A DNA stretch of 64,000 bases from Calothrix sp. FI2-JRJ7 (GTDB lineage Bacteria; Cyanobacteriota; Cyanobacteriia; Cyanobacteriales; Nostocaceae): NCBI GenBank assembly GCA_019359675.1, contig JAHHGX010000067.1, positions 124,001-188,000 of the forward strand. Direction: 5' to 3'. Positions 26,160 through 35,665 of the stretch are shown one piece after another. Positions within the stretch are counted from its first letter, which is position 1. Every line of letters starts with the position of its first letter. The notes beneath the pieces were generated by a model, which had not been told where the DNA came from, searched no databases, and saw only the letters and a list, made by a program, of their open reading frames with translations. The position numbers were made by a program, and so were the translations under genes.

Positions 26160-27137
26160 ATGACAAAAGTTTCTGTTATTATCCCAGCTTACAATGCAAT
26201 GAGGTATCTGCCACAAACTTTAGATAGTGTGTTGCAGCAAACTTTCACCGATTATGAAGTCATAATTGTTAATGATGGTAGTTCCGATTCTATTATTGAA
26301 TGGGCGCCGCAATCAAATGATTCACGAATTCGATTAATTACACAATCAAATCAAGGTGTATCAGCAGCACGAAATACAGGTATTGTCAATAGTCAAGGTG
26401 AATATATTGCATTTTTAGATGCTGATGATTTATGGGTACCGGAATATTTAGAGAAACAAGTAAAATATTTAGATAAATATGTAAATGTAGGTGTAGTTTA
26501 CACTTGGACAAAATTAATAGATGAATTAGGAAATTCGATAAATCGTATTTTTGCATCTCATGCATCGGGAATGATATGGAAGGAATTATTAGGTAAGGAT
26601 GTTATATCAACTGGTAGTTCCGCAATGGTGCGGCGCCAATGTATAGAAAATGTAGGTGCTTTTGAAACACAACTTGCCCATGCTGAAGATTTAGACTTTT
26701 GGCTACGAATAGCTCAAAAGTATGAGTTTGGTGTTATAAAAGAACCTTTAGTCTACTATCGACAGCATCCATACAACGTTACTAAAAACCGTAATAAAAT
26801 GATGCATGGACTGCAAACAGTTTATGAAAGAGCATTTGCAACGGCGCCGTTAGATATACTGTATTTAAGAAATCAAGCTTACGCAAGTTTATTTATCGGA
26901 TTTGCGTGGTTGGCAATTGATGACAAAGATATAAAAACCGCAATTAAATATCGGAAACAAGCGTTTTTACATTACCCCTTTGTTTCTTTTAAGGAAAGTT
27001 ATTTGAGACTAAATCTAGCCATCTTTATGATGCGTTTATTTGGTAATGAAGGTTATAACGGAGTGCGAAATTTAACGCGCGATTTGAAACGTATAATATT
27101 AAGTTTTACAAAGCACATCGAGAGACCGGGCTTCTAA
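26160..27137 (+). CDS. Glycosyltransferase family 2 (paralogue of 23922)
   Basis: 325 residues. GT2 motifs: KVSVIIPAYNAMRYLPQTLDSVL, VNDGSSDS, FLDADDLWVP and HAEDLDFWLRIAQ. Its strong similarity to the GT2 gene at 23922, with the intervening GT4, suggests that a segment was duplicated and diverged. The C-terminal ERPGF and stop are encoded by an inverted repeat of the CCGGGCTTCT type. The ATG is 2 bases after the preceding stop, in a heptamer repeat. Confidence 0.9.
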   Translation: MTKVSVIIPAYNAMRYLPQTLDSVLQQTFTDYEVIIVNDGSSDSIIEWAPQSNDSRIRLITQSNQGVSAARNTGIVNSQGEYIAFLDADDLWVPEYLEKQVKYLDKYVNVGVVYTWTKLIDELGNSINRIFASHASGMIWKELLGKDVISTGSSAMVRRQCIENVGAFETQLAHAEDLDFWLRIAQKYEFGVIKEPLVYYRQHPYNVTKNRNKMMHGLQTVYERAFATAPLDILYLRNQAYASLFIGFAWLAIDDKDIKTAIKYRKQAFLHYPFVSFKESYLRLNLAIFMMRLFGNEGYNGVRNLTRDLKRIILSFTKHIERPGF

Positions 27138-27180
27138 CGAGTTCTGTTAAAAAGTTTTAATGTCTCATAAAGAAGCCCGG
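27126..27180. repeat. Inverted repeat CCGGGCTTCT/AGAAGCCCGG
   Basis: CCGGGCTTCT (27126-27135) pairs with AGAAGCCCGG (27171-27180) over a 35-base loop. It starts within the glycosyltransferase gene and supplies its last residues and stop. It is related to the AGAAACC...GGTTTCT family at 20047 and 55465. Confidence 0.8.
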
Positions 27181-27205
27181 TTTCTTATAAAAGGGAAGTA
27201 TTTTT

Positions 27206-28480
27206 ATGTATATATTTGTTCTGGAAGAAAAACCAACTTCACAGCGGGGTGGACAAGAGTTAGTATTATTCGATATTTGTCGCGGTTTAGCCCAACGAGG
27301 GCATAAAATTGTACTGCTCTACTCGGATGAAGAAAACTTGTTGGAACAATATCAAAAGTTTTGTATTCAAACTATAAAAGTAAAACAGTTTCGAGTTTAT
27401 CGTCCTTCAGACATTATTAAATTTTTGACTAGTATTTTGCAAATCAAGTATCAAATTACTAGTACGGCGCCAGAATATACATCAGAAAGCAGCATTGTTT
27501 TGAGTAACCAGTATCAAGATACCTTTATAGGTCGCATTCTCGCGTTTGCTCTGAATATTCCGCTTGTTTGCTATCTTCATCTGCCACCACCGCAATTAGC
27601 TACATGGCGCCAAAAACTAAAATTAGATTTTAAAGAATTAAAGCACCATATTGCAATGCTTAATTTGAGTACTCAAATTAAAATTGGACTTCAAGGAGTT
27701 AAGCAATATATAGCTGTTTCAAAACAAACCAAAGCCGATTGGGTACAAAAAGGCTATCAAGGAGATATAATTAACGTAGTTCATAATGGCATTAATTTAG
27801 ATAAGTATAAACCAACTACCAACTTTCAAGAACGAAAACAATGGAATATTCCCGATAATTGCCGTGTAATTTCTTATGTCGGTAGACTCGACAAGGAAAA
27901 GGGATTAGAGATTTTATTAAATGCCTTTGCCTTATTACATAACCTTACCAAAACAAATAATAATGTCAATCAAATTAAACTTTTGATTGCGGGTAAACCT
28001 GTACTGTTAGGAGAGGAATATCAAACAAGCTTAGAACAATTAAGTATTAATTTAGGAATTCAAGATTACGTCAGCTTTCTTGGTTATGTAAGTGATACAA
28101 CAAGTCTATATCAACTGAGTGATGTAACAGTTCTGCCGAGTCGATGGTCGGAACCATTCCCACGTTCGATTATAGAATCAATGGCATGTGGTACACCTGT
28201 AGTTGCAAGTCGTACCGGAGGAATACCCGAAAGTTTGACGGAAGAATTTCAGCGAGGACTTTTTGAACCAGGGAATGAAACCGACTTAGCAAATACTTTG
28301 AATAAAATTATTAATTGGAGACAAGAAGACCCACAACTAGGCGCCCGTTGTCGTAACCACGCGGTTTCCAAATTTAGTATCAACAGAATGATAAACGACA
28401 TCGAGAAAATTTTAGAACAATTCAACCCTATCGTACTAATTTATGAAAACCAAGGAACAAGCCAAAGAACTTATAATTGA
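27206..28480 (+). CDS. Glycosyltransferase family 4
   Basis: 424 residues. N-terminal half: EEKPTSQRGGQELVLFDICRGLAQRGH with the glycine-rich acceptor loop. C-terminal half: VISYVGRLDKEKGLEILLNAF, then VLPSRWSEPFPRSIIESMACGTPVVASRTGGIPE, with the EX7E glutamates. The 3' end overlaps the next gene (Wzm) by 38 bases, implying coupled translation. Sugar specificity is unknown. Confidence 0.9.
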   Translation: MYIFVLEEKPTSQRGGQELVLFDICRGLAQRGHKIVLLYSDEENLLEQYQKFCIQTIKVKQFRVYRPSDIIKFLTSILQIKYQITSTAPEYTSESSIVLSNQYQDTFIGRILAFALNIPLVCYLHLPPPQLATWRQKLKLDFKELKHHIAMLNLSTQIKIGLQGVKQYIAVSKQTKADWVQKGYQGDIINVVHNGINLDKYKPTTNFQERKQWNIPDNCRVISYVGRLDKEKGLEILLNAFALLHNLTKTNNNVNQIKLLIAGKPVLLGEEYQTSLEQLSINLGIQDYVSFLGYVSDTTSLYQLSDVTVLPSRWSEPFPRSIIESMACGTPVVASRTGGIPESLTEEFQRGLFEPGNETDLANTLNKIINWRQEDPQLGARCRNHAVSKFSINRMINDIEKILEQFNPIVLIYENQGTSQRTYN

Positions 28481-29282
28481 AGCGGGTCGAACCGAAGGTC
28501 AATATTGGCGAGACTTATGGAAGTATAGAGAATTATTCTATTTTCTAGCATGGCGTGACATTTTAGTTCGCTATAAGCAGACTATTATTGGTATGGCATG
28601 GGCATTAATACGTCCATTCTTAACAATGATAGTGTTTACCTTTGTATTTAGTAACATCGCAAAACTTCCTAGCGAAGGAACGACACCATATCCCATCATG
28701 GTTTTTGCGGGTTTACTACCGTGGCAGTTTTTTTCAGGCGCCTTAAGTGAATGTAGTAATAGTTTGATTAATAATGCCAACTTGCTATCCAAAGTTTATT
28801 TTCCTAGATTAATAGTTCCTACAAGTGCAGTTATTGTTAGCTTTGTAGATTTTATGATATCGGGAATCATTCTACTTGGTTTGATGGCATATTACAACTT
28901 TATTCCCGACTGGCGAATTCTGACACTACCATTATTTATAGCTATTGCGTTTGCGGCATCGATGGGCGCCGGGTTATGGTTAGCAGCGTTAAATGTAGAG
29001 TATAGAGATTTTCGGATTATTGTTCCGTTCATAGTACAGTTTGGTTTATATGTGTCTCCAGTTGGATTTAGCAGTCAAGTTATTGATGAAAAATGGCGCC
29101 TGTTATATTCACTAAACCCAATGGTAGGTGTAATTGACGGGTTTCGTTGGGCAATATTAGGAGGGGAATCTAATATATATTTACCAGGATTCGCTTTATC
29201 AACTGCGCTAGTAATGTTATTACTTGCAAGTGGTATTTGGTACTTCCGCCGTATGGAACGTACATTTGCTGATGTAATTTAA
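28443..29282 (+). CDS. wzm: ABC-2 polysaccharide export permease
   Basis: 279 residues with about six membrane helices. The N-terminal ELFYFLAWRDILVRYKQTIIGMAWALIRP is the conserved start of Wzm/TagG-type permeases; FAGLLPWQFFSGAL and YRDFRIIVPFIVQFGLYVSPV are further family motifs. With the adjacent Wzt ATPase it would move a completed lipid-linked polysaccharide across the inner membrane. Starts within the preceding glycosyltransferase gene. Confidence 0.93.
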   Translation: MKTKEQAKELIIEAGRTEGQYWRDLWKYRELFYFLAWRDILVRYKQTIIGMAWALIRPFLTMIVFTFVFSNIAKLPSEGTTPYPIMVFAGLLPWQFFSGALSECSNSLINNANLLSKVYFPRLIVPTSAVIVSFVDFMISGIILLGLMAYYNFIPDWRILTLPLFIAIAFAASMGAGLWLAALNVEYRDFRIIVPFIVQFGLYVSPVGFSSQVIDEKWRLLYSLNPMVGVIDGFRWAILGGESNIYLPGFALSTALVMLLLASGIWYFRRMERTFADVI

Positions 29283-29298
29283 ATTTTAAATCAATCAT

Positions 29299-30645
29299 AT
29301 GTCTAAACCTGTAATAAAAGTTGACAATTTAAGTAAAAAATACGTTATTCAACACCAACAAGATAGTTATAAAACACTTCGCGGCGCCATTACAGATGCG
29401 GCAAAGTCTATTGCTAGCTTAGTCAACCCAAATGTCAAAAAAGAAACGCAATCAGAACGGGAAGAATTTTGGGCACTTGAAAATGTATCGTTTGAAATTA
29501 ATCAGGGAGATACAATTGGTGTTATTGGACGTAACGGTGCAGGAAAATCAACACTATTAAAAATATTAAGTCGAATTACTGAACCAACTAGCGGTTCTAT
29601 TCGTATTAAAGGACGTGTCGCCAGCTTACTCGAAGTTGGAACAGGTTTTCACCCAGAATTAACAGGTCGAGAAAATATTTATCTCAATGGTGCAATTTTG
29701 GGAATGAGCAGAGTTGAAATTCAGCGTAAGTTTGATGAAATTGTCGCATTTGCTGAAATTGAAAAGTTTCTCGATACCCCTGTTAAAAGATATTCTTCTG
29801 GTATGTATGTACGTCTTGCTTTTGCAGTCGCAGCACATTTGGAACCAGAAATTTTAATAGTCGATGAAGTCTTAGCAGTGGGAGATGCTCAGTTTCAGAA
29901 AAAATGTTTAGGCAAAATGGGTGATGTTGCTACCAAGGAGGGACGAACTGTACTGTTTGTTAGTCATAATATGGCAGCGGTGAGCAAACTTTGTAATAAA
30001 GGTTTGTTTATGAAACAAGGACGTATGCTTTATCAAGGAGACTGCGCTAAAGCAATACAAATGTATATGTCGTCAGATTCTGTCAGCAGTCAAGAAAATA
30101 GTTTGGACTTTTCACGGCGCCGAGTTAAGCCAAAAGATGTAAAAATTGTGGATGCTTGGTTGTTGAGAAATGGCGAAAGAACTGAAGAGTTCTTGTTTGG
30201 AGACCGAGACAGCGAACTTGTGATAGTTGTTGAGATATCAAAACAAGTTACTTTTAGTGTTGAGTTATTACTGCGTGATGCTCAAGATTTACCAATTGCG
30301 TTTTCACCTAGTGGACTTAGCAAAGATTGGGAAATTGAGGGAGAACCAGGTAGTCGAGTGACAATTCGGTGTAAATTACCAGAAATGAGCTTGGCACAAG
30401 GAAAGTATTCTATTGATTTAATCTTGGCAATTCCGGCAACCAAGCTTTTAGATTACGTTGAATCGGGACTCTTTTTTATAATTAGTAATAGCGCTATTGG
30501 TAATCGCAATTGGAGTTTTGTACAATCTACTGGTCAAGGTTGTTTACTTTGGGATGTCAAATACGATTTAGAAGAATACAGTATGAATGATATTAATCAT
30601 GTAAATCAATTTCCTTTTGAGGCTTTACAAAATTCTAAACATTAA
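29299..30645 (+). CDS. wzt: ABC polysaccharide export ATPase with C-terminal domain
   Basis: 448 residues. The nucleotide-binding domain (about 1-250) has Walker A GRNGAGKST (77-85), the signature YSSGMYVRLAFAVAA and Walker B ILIVDEVLAVGD. After about residue 270 comes a Wzt-C-type beta-sandwich (VKIVDAWLLRNGERTEEFLFGD...) that in other systems recognises the non-reducing-end cap of the polymer. It lies 16 bases after wzm. Such a carbohydrate-binding domain implies a capped glycan substrate, which is inference. Confidence 0.93.
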   Translation: MSKPVIKVDNLSKKYVIQHQQDSYKTLRGAITDAAKSIASLVNPNVKKETQSEREEFWALENVSFEINQGDTIGVIGRNGAGKSTLLKILSRITEPTSGSIRIKGRVASLLEVGTGFHPELTGRENIYLNGAILGMSRVEIQRKFDEIVAFAEIEKFLDTPVKRYSSGMYVRLAFAVAAHLEPEILIVDEVLAVGDAQFQKKCLGKMGDVATKEGRTVLFVSHNMAAVSKLCNKGLFMKQGRMLYQGDCAKAIQMYMSSDSVSSQENSLDFSRRRVKPKDVKIVDAWLLRNGERTEEFLFGDRDSELVIVVEISKQVTFSVELLLRDAQDLPIAFSPSGLSKDWEIEGEPGSRVTIRCKLPEMSLAQGKYSIDLILAIPATKLLDYVESGLFFIISNSAIGNRNWSFVQSTGQGCLLWDVKYDLEEYSMNDINHVNQFPFEALQNSKH

Positions 30646-30698
30646 TATTCCTTATTGTCTCGTGTTTCAACGAAATATAACTTTAGGAGAAGATGACA

Positions 30699-32528
30699 AT
30701 GCAAGTAGTTAACAGATTACAACTACCTCAATCTATAGAAGTAGCTGATTTATACGTTAAATTAGGTGATAGTACATCAATTAAGTTTGATGCAGAAGGC
30801 TCAATAATTTCTTTACACCAAAATGACACCATATCCTTCAATACTTACTTTAACTCTATATACGAGACTTTCTACACCAAGTATACAACTCTTAACGAAC
30901 TAGTATATCAACTCAAACTAATAGGCACCTTTGAAATTATAGCCTATAGAGAAGTTGGAGATAAAAAACAACTCATCAGAACTGAAAGAGTTGAAAATCA
31001 AGATTTATCGAATTACGTTGAGTTGAGTTTGCCGCAGTTCAATTCGGCGCCGGACGCTGGTAGAATTTATTTAGAAATAACTTGTTTGAGCGAACAAGGT
31101 AGTTTTATAGAAGGGTCGTTAATAACTCAGCAAGAACAAATGCGCGATGTTTCACTAGCGATTATTACCTGTACCTTCAAAAAAGAAGCTTATGTCAAAA
31201 AGACAGTAGATGCAATCACTAAAGATAGCTTATTGCAATCAGAAAAATTCAAAGTTTTTGTAATAGATAATGGTAAAACACTTAATCAAGAAGTGTTCGA
31301 TGATTCGAGAGTCAAGCTAGTTACTAACCGTAATGTTGGTGGTAGTGGTGGTTTTACCAAAGGGTTAATCGAAGCGTTAGAAGAAGGTGTTTATACACAT
31401 TTCTTATTCATGGATGATGACATTGAGTTAGATAGCGAAGCAATTTATAGACTTTTTGGTTTGTACAAGTACGGTAAACAAGACTTTGCAATAGCTGGTA
31501 GTATGCTGGACTTGCATAAGAAATATTCGTTGTATGAAGCAGGCGCCCTTTATAATAAATGTAAGAGTGATGAAGGAGAAATTAAGGACACGAATTACGC
31601 AGTTGTTCCTCTCAAACATGAAGTTGATATACGCGACTCTTCAGTATTAAACTCGCTTTTGGTAGAAGAAGATGTTGATTATGGTGGTTTTTGGTTTTTT
31701 GCTTTTTCCAAAGAAATAGTTGATGAAATAGGACTCCCGTTACCATTCTTTATCAAAACAGATGATATGGAATACGGTTTACGAATTAAGCAATATTTGA
31801 AAAACTCTATAGTCGCATTTCCTTCTATTGCTGTATGGCACGAACCTTTTTATGCAAAAAATCCTGGATGGGATGCATATTACTGTTTGCGTAATATGAT
31901 GATTACAGATGCTATATACGGGTATTCAAAATACTGGTCTGCTTTAAAAAATTTATCAGGAGCAGTTATTTACAATTTACTGATATTTAACTACAACACC
32001 GCACAAATATATATTCAAGCGTTTAATGATTTTCTAGAAGGTCCCAATTTCATCAAGCAAAAAGATTCAGAGATTCTACACAGTGAAATTTGTGGATATA
32101 GCAAAAGTCATAAAACTCAAACGTCAGTACCTTCATCCGTTAATCTTGACAAAGATTACAAAATAACTAAAGTTAGCAAAGCTCAAAAGCTCCTAACCTT
32201 ACTAACTCTGAATGGACATTTATTGCCAAACTTTATGATTCGCGATGAAAGTGCATTTATTAACTATCCTAGAGTTGAAGAAGACCGAGACTCTATTTGC
32301 AAAGCATTTACCAAAAAACGCATTATATTTAAGGTAAATGACATGCCTGTTTTGTATCAGAACGAGCTAGATAACCAAGCAGCGTTTAGTATTTTATCAG
32401 CTTGGATAAAGTCGATAATTAAAAGTAGTTTGCGATGGTCGAATATCAATAAGCAATGGCAGCAAGCAAAGGGTGAACTGACATCTCTAAAATTCTGGCA
32501 ACAATACCTTGAACCTCGTCAAAGCTAA
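30699..32528 (+). CDS. GlfT2-like galactofuranosyltransferase
   Basis: About 609 residues from ATG 30699, preferred because AGGAGA lies 8 bases upstream (an ATG at 30693 is only 2 bases from it). An N-terminal beta-sandwich region (LYVKLGDSTSIKF...) precedes a GT-A domain: LAIITCTFKKEAYV, NVGGSGGFTKGL, FMDDDIEL (DDD near 239-241, metal-binding) and AVWHEPFYAKNPGWDAYYCLRN (the catalytic WHE-type motif of GlfT2), with a helical C-terminus. This layout matches bifunctional galactofuranosyl polymerases of mycobacteria. The neighbouring UDP-galactopyranose mutase would supply UDP-Galf. Confidence 0.85.
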   Translation: MQVVNRLQLPQSIEVADLYVKLGDSTSIKFDAEGSIISLHQNDTISFNTYFNSIYETFYTKYTTLNELVYQLKLIGTFEIIAYREVGDKKQLIRTERVENQDLSNYVELSLPQFNSAPDAGRIYLEITCLSEQGSFIEGSLITQQEQMRDVSLAIITCTFKKEAYVKKTVDAITKDSLLQSEKFKVFVIDNGKTLNQEVFDDSRVKLVTNRNVGGSGGFTKGLIEALEEGVYTHFLFMDDDIELDSEAIYRLFGLYKYGKQDFAIAGSMLDLHKKYSLYEAGALYNKCKSDEGEIKDTNYAVVPLKHEVDIRDSSVLNSLLVEEDVDYGGFWFFAFSKEIVDEIGLPLPFFIKTDDMEYGLRIKQYLKNSIVAFPSIAVWHEPFYAKNPGWDAYYCLRNMMITDAIYGYSKYWSALKNLSGAVIYNLLIFNYNTAQIYIQAFNDFLEGPNFIKQKDSEILHSEICGYSKSHKTQTSVPSSVNLDKDYKITKVSKAQKLLTLLTLNGHLLPNFMIRDESAFINYPRVEEDRDSICKAFTKKRIIFKVNDMPVLYQNELDNQAAFSILSAWIKSIIKSSLRWSNINKQWQQAKGELTSLKFWQQYLEPRQS

Positions 32529-32549
32529 ATTACTAGGAATAACGAAAGC

Positions 32550-33716
32550 ATGAAAGTAGATTGGTTAATAGTGGGAGCAGGTTTTTCTGGGTGCGTTCTC
32601 GCTGAACGTATTGCATCCCAACTAGGACAGCGTGTCTTACTTATGGATAAACGCGACCACATCGGTGGTAACGCATACGATTACTACAACGAACATGGTA
32701 TTTTAGTTCATAAGTACGGACCGCATATCTTCCACACTAAATCAAAAAAAGTTTGGGACTACCTCTCTCAATTTACCGAATGGCGCCCATATTTTCATCA
32801 TGTACTAGGAGTCGTTGAAGGTAAAAAAGTACCAATACCTTTCAACTTAAATTCACTCTACGCACTTTTCCCACCCAAATACGCTGAAAAACTCGAAGAA
32901 AAACTGCTAGAGAATTTTGGGTTTGGTGTCAAAGTCCCCATTCTCAAACTACGTGAAAGCGCAAACGGTGAACTCGAATTTTTAGCAAACTACATTTACG
33001 ATAACGTCTTTGTTCGTTACACTATTAAACAGTGGGAACTAAAACCCGAAGAACTCGACCGAGCAGTAACCGGAAGAGTACCAGTATATATCAGTCGTGA
33101 TGACCGCTACTTCCAAGACCCATACCAAGCAATGCCAAAGTATGGTTACACCGAAATGTTCCGCAAAATGTTAGCGCACCCTAATATCAAAGTACTTCTC
33201 AACGCTGACTATCGCGAAGTCATCAACGACATCAAGTTTAACCGCATGGTTTACACAGGCCCTATCGATACATTCTTTGACTACATGTATGGAGAACTGC
33301 CATATCGAAGTTTACGGTTTTCTTTTGAAACCTTAGACCAAGAACACTATCAAGAAGTTGGCACAGTTAACTATCCTAACGAATACGATATCACTCGCAT
33401 CACCGAGCAAAAATATCTTTCAGGACAAACATCTCCCAAAACAACTTTAGTTAAAGAATATCCGCAAGCATACGTTCCTGGTATTAACGACCCATATTAT
33501 CCAGTTCCACGCGAAGAAAACCGCGCACGTTATGAACTGTATCTCAAAGAAGCGAGTAAACTCAATGGTTCAGTAATATTTGCTGGACGCTTGGCAGAGT
33601 ACAAATATTATGACATGGACCAAGCAGCATTACGCGCGTTGAGTTTGTTTGAGAAAGAAGTGCAAGAAAAAACCCCAGATGCAATAATTGGTAACAAGCC
33701 AGTAATTATTGCATAA
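32550..33716 (+). CDS. glf: UDP-galactopyranose mutase
   Basis: 388 residues. An N-terminal FAD-binding motif (WLIVGAGFSGCVLAERIA) is followed by DKRDHIGGNAYDYYNEHGILVHKYGPHIFHT, diagnostic for UGM, and by the conserved arginines and tyrosines in NYPNEYDITRITEQKY. It interconverts UDP-galactopyranose and UDP-galactofuranose using reduced FAD. It lies 21 bases after the GlfT2-like gene and closes the cluster, which strongly suggests galactofuranose in the product. Confidence 0.96.
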   Translation: MKVDWLIVGAGFSGCVLAERIASQLGQRVLLMDKRDHIGGNAYDYYNEHGILVHKYGPHIFHTKSKKVWDYLSQFTEWRPYFHHVLGVVEGKKVPIPFNLNSLYALFPPKYAEKLEEKLLENFGFGVKVPILKLRESANGELEFLANYIYDNVFVRYTIKQWELKPEELDRAVTGRVPVYISRDDRYFQDPYQAMPKYGYTEMFRKMLAHPNIKVLLNADYREVINDIKFNRMVYTGPIDTFFDYMYGELPYRSLRFSFETLDQEHYQEVGTVNYPNEYDITRITEQKYLSGQTSPKTTLVKEYPQAYVPGINDPYYPVPREENRARYELYLKEASKLNGSVIFAGRLAEYKYYDMDQAALRALSLFEKEVQEKTPDAIIGNKPVIIA

Positions 33717-33751
33717 CATCATTGGCGCCACCTTAATATTTTAGGCAATGT

Positions 33752-33775
33752 AGAGACGCAAAATTTTGCGTCTCT
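33752..33775. repeat. 24-bp palindromic repeat AGAGACGC type
   Basis: A perfect 24-bp palindrome (AGAGACGCAAAA/TTTTGCGTCTCT) 35 bases after glf, related to the GTAGAGACG family. It may also end the cluster transcript. Confidence 0.8.
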
Positions 33776-33829
33776 TTAAATATGTTTAAATATATTTACA
33801 AATGACGTAAAATCTTTTAAATTAAATAA

Positions 33830-34062
33830 TCAGTCACAGCAATACCTGAAGAAATTGAATATATTCACTCACGAGTTCAGCATAATCAACCTGATCTAGT
33901 AATTACAAACTATGCTTATTTAAGCAATGTACTAGACTCTTGCAATTTCGATAAAAAGGAACATGAAGTATACAAGTATGTAAAAGAGAACTTCTCACCA
34001 CACTCAGTTTATCAACCATTTATAAATTATGTATACCAGCATTTACACTCAAACAGCAGCTT
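33830..34062 (+). pseudogene. Glycosyltransferase-like gene remnant
   Basis: A plus-strand frame without a start codon reads IPEEIEYIHSRVQHNQPDLV, then ITNYAYLSNVLDSC and KKEHEVYKYVKENFSP. PDLVITNYAYLS resembles the N-terminal acceptor region of GT-B glycosyltransferases, but nothing of the remaining domain is present. It lies just beyond glf and runs into the 3' end of the convergent TrpB gene, so it is probably a decayed cluster gene. The frame may also be chance; no search was possible. Confidence 0.4.
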
Positions 34063-34072
34063 AAAGTCCCAT

Positions 34073-35430
34073 CTAACCAACAGCAGGCAACCCAGCCAAA
34101 GCCATCCCAATCTCTTCCGAACTGTATTCCAAATCAACCAACAATCCTGCTTGATAATCCATATAAGCCTGCATATCAAAATGACCATGACCGCATAAAT
34201 TAAACAAAATAGTCTTACTCACACCTTCTTCCTTACAACGCAACGCTTCATCAATGGCGCCTTTCACAGCATGATTAGCTTCAGGAGCAGGCAAAATACC
34301 TTCTGCACGTGCAAAACTTAAGCCAGCAGCAAAACAATCAAGCTGTCCATATGCTTTTGGCTCAACTAAACCCAACTCAACAATATGACTTAACAAAGGC
34401 GCCATCCCGTGATAACGTAATCCACCCGCATGAATTCCTGTAGGTATGAAAGTGCTACCTAAAGTATGCATTTTTACCATAGGTGTTAAATGTGCCGTAT
34501 CACCAAAATCATAAGCATACTTACCTTTAGTTAAAGTCGGACAAGCAGCAGGTTCTACAGCAACAAACTTAATATCTTGTTTTTCACCACGAAGCTTGGC
34601 GCCCATAAACGGAAAAGCAATACCAGCAAAATTACTACCACCACCAGTACAGCCAACAATAATATCAGGATAATCACTAGCCATTTCTAATTGAGCTAAC
34701 GTCTCAATACCAATAACAGTTTGATGCAGTAGCACATGATTTAGAACACTACCCAAAGCATATTTAGTTTCGGCATCTTGTACCGCCATTTCCACCGCTT
34801 CGCTAATAGCAATGCCCAAACTACCAGTACTATTAGGATATTCCTGAAGTATTTTACGTCCCGACTCAGTTTCATTACTCGGACTAGCAATAACTTTGGC
34901 GCCGTAAGATTCCATAAATGCTCGACGATAAGGCTTTTGATGGTAGCTAACCTTAACCATATAAACTTCAACATCTAAACCAAAAAAGGCGCCAGCAACA
35001 GTGAAGAACCCCACTGTCCTGCTCCGGTTTCAGTTGTTAAACGTTTTGTACCCGCAATTTTGTTGTAATAAGCTTGAGGAATAGCCGTATTTGGTTTATG
35101 ACTACCAGCAGGACTAGTACCTTCATATTTATAATAAATTTTAGCTGGAGTATCTAACGCTTTTTCTAAACGTCGTGCGCGATAAAGAGGAGTTGGGCGC
35201 CATTGACGGTAGATAGATTGTACTTGCTCTGGAATTTCAATAAAACGCTCAGTACTAACTTCCTGCTCAATTAACTGCATTGGAAACAGTGGTTCCAAAT
35301 CACCAGGAGTAATTAACTTACCCGTACCAGGATGCAACACAGGTGGCATTGGCTCAGGTAAATCAGCCTGGATATTATACCACGAATCAGGCATTTGATT
35401 TTCTGAAAGTAAGTATTTAATAGTATCCAT
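34073..35430 (-). pseudogene. TrpB2-type tryptophan synthase beta-like gene, frameshifted
   Basis: Two minus-strand frames make one PLP enzyme of about 450 residues. Frame 1 (35430-34975) carries [23 protein letters not shown] and the PLP lysine K112 in GSHKPNTA, then GAGQWGSSL before running off-frame to a stop. Frame 2 (up to 35014) resumes with [18 protein letters not shown] and contains [10 protein letters not shown] and the C-terminal [12 protein letters not shown]. Net loss of one or four bases near 34995-35003 disrupts the gene. All other family features are intact, so this is a recent lesion or a sequencing error. TrpB2 enzymes make tryptophan from indole and serine without TrpA. Confidence 0.85.
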
Positions 35431-35621
35431 ATAATTTTATTCAAAAGGCATCAATATATTTCTTTCCATTATCCTACACCTAGCTAGCATAAATCTATTT
35501 GCATATTTTTAGCACTTTCAACTATATTAAAGTACTAACTTAATCTTCTTTCTTCGTGTACGAGCGTGTTCTTTGTGGTTTATTTATTTTGAACCACAAA
35601 GTCACAAAGGGTTTAAAACTT

Positions 35622-35650
35622 CATCCGTTACATCCGCTATATCCGTTGCC
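35622..35650. repeat. CATCCGTTA tandem repeat
   Basis: Three imperfect units (CATCCGTTA, CATCCGCTA, TATCCGTTG) between the divergent TrpB-like and convergent lipocalin-like genes. Same STRR family as 11399, 50712 and 57039. Confidence 0.65.
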
Positions 35651-35665
35651 AATCTCTCCCCTATA

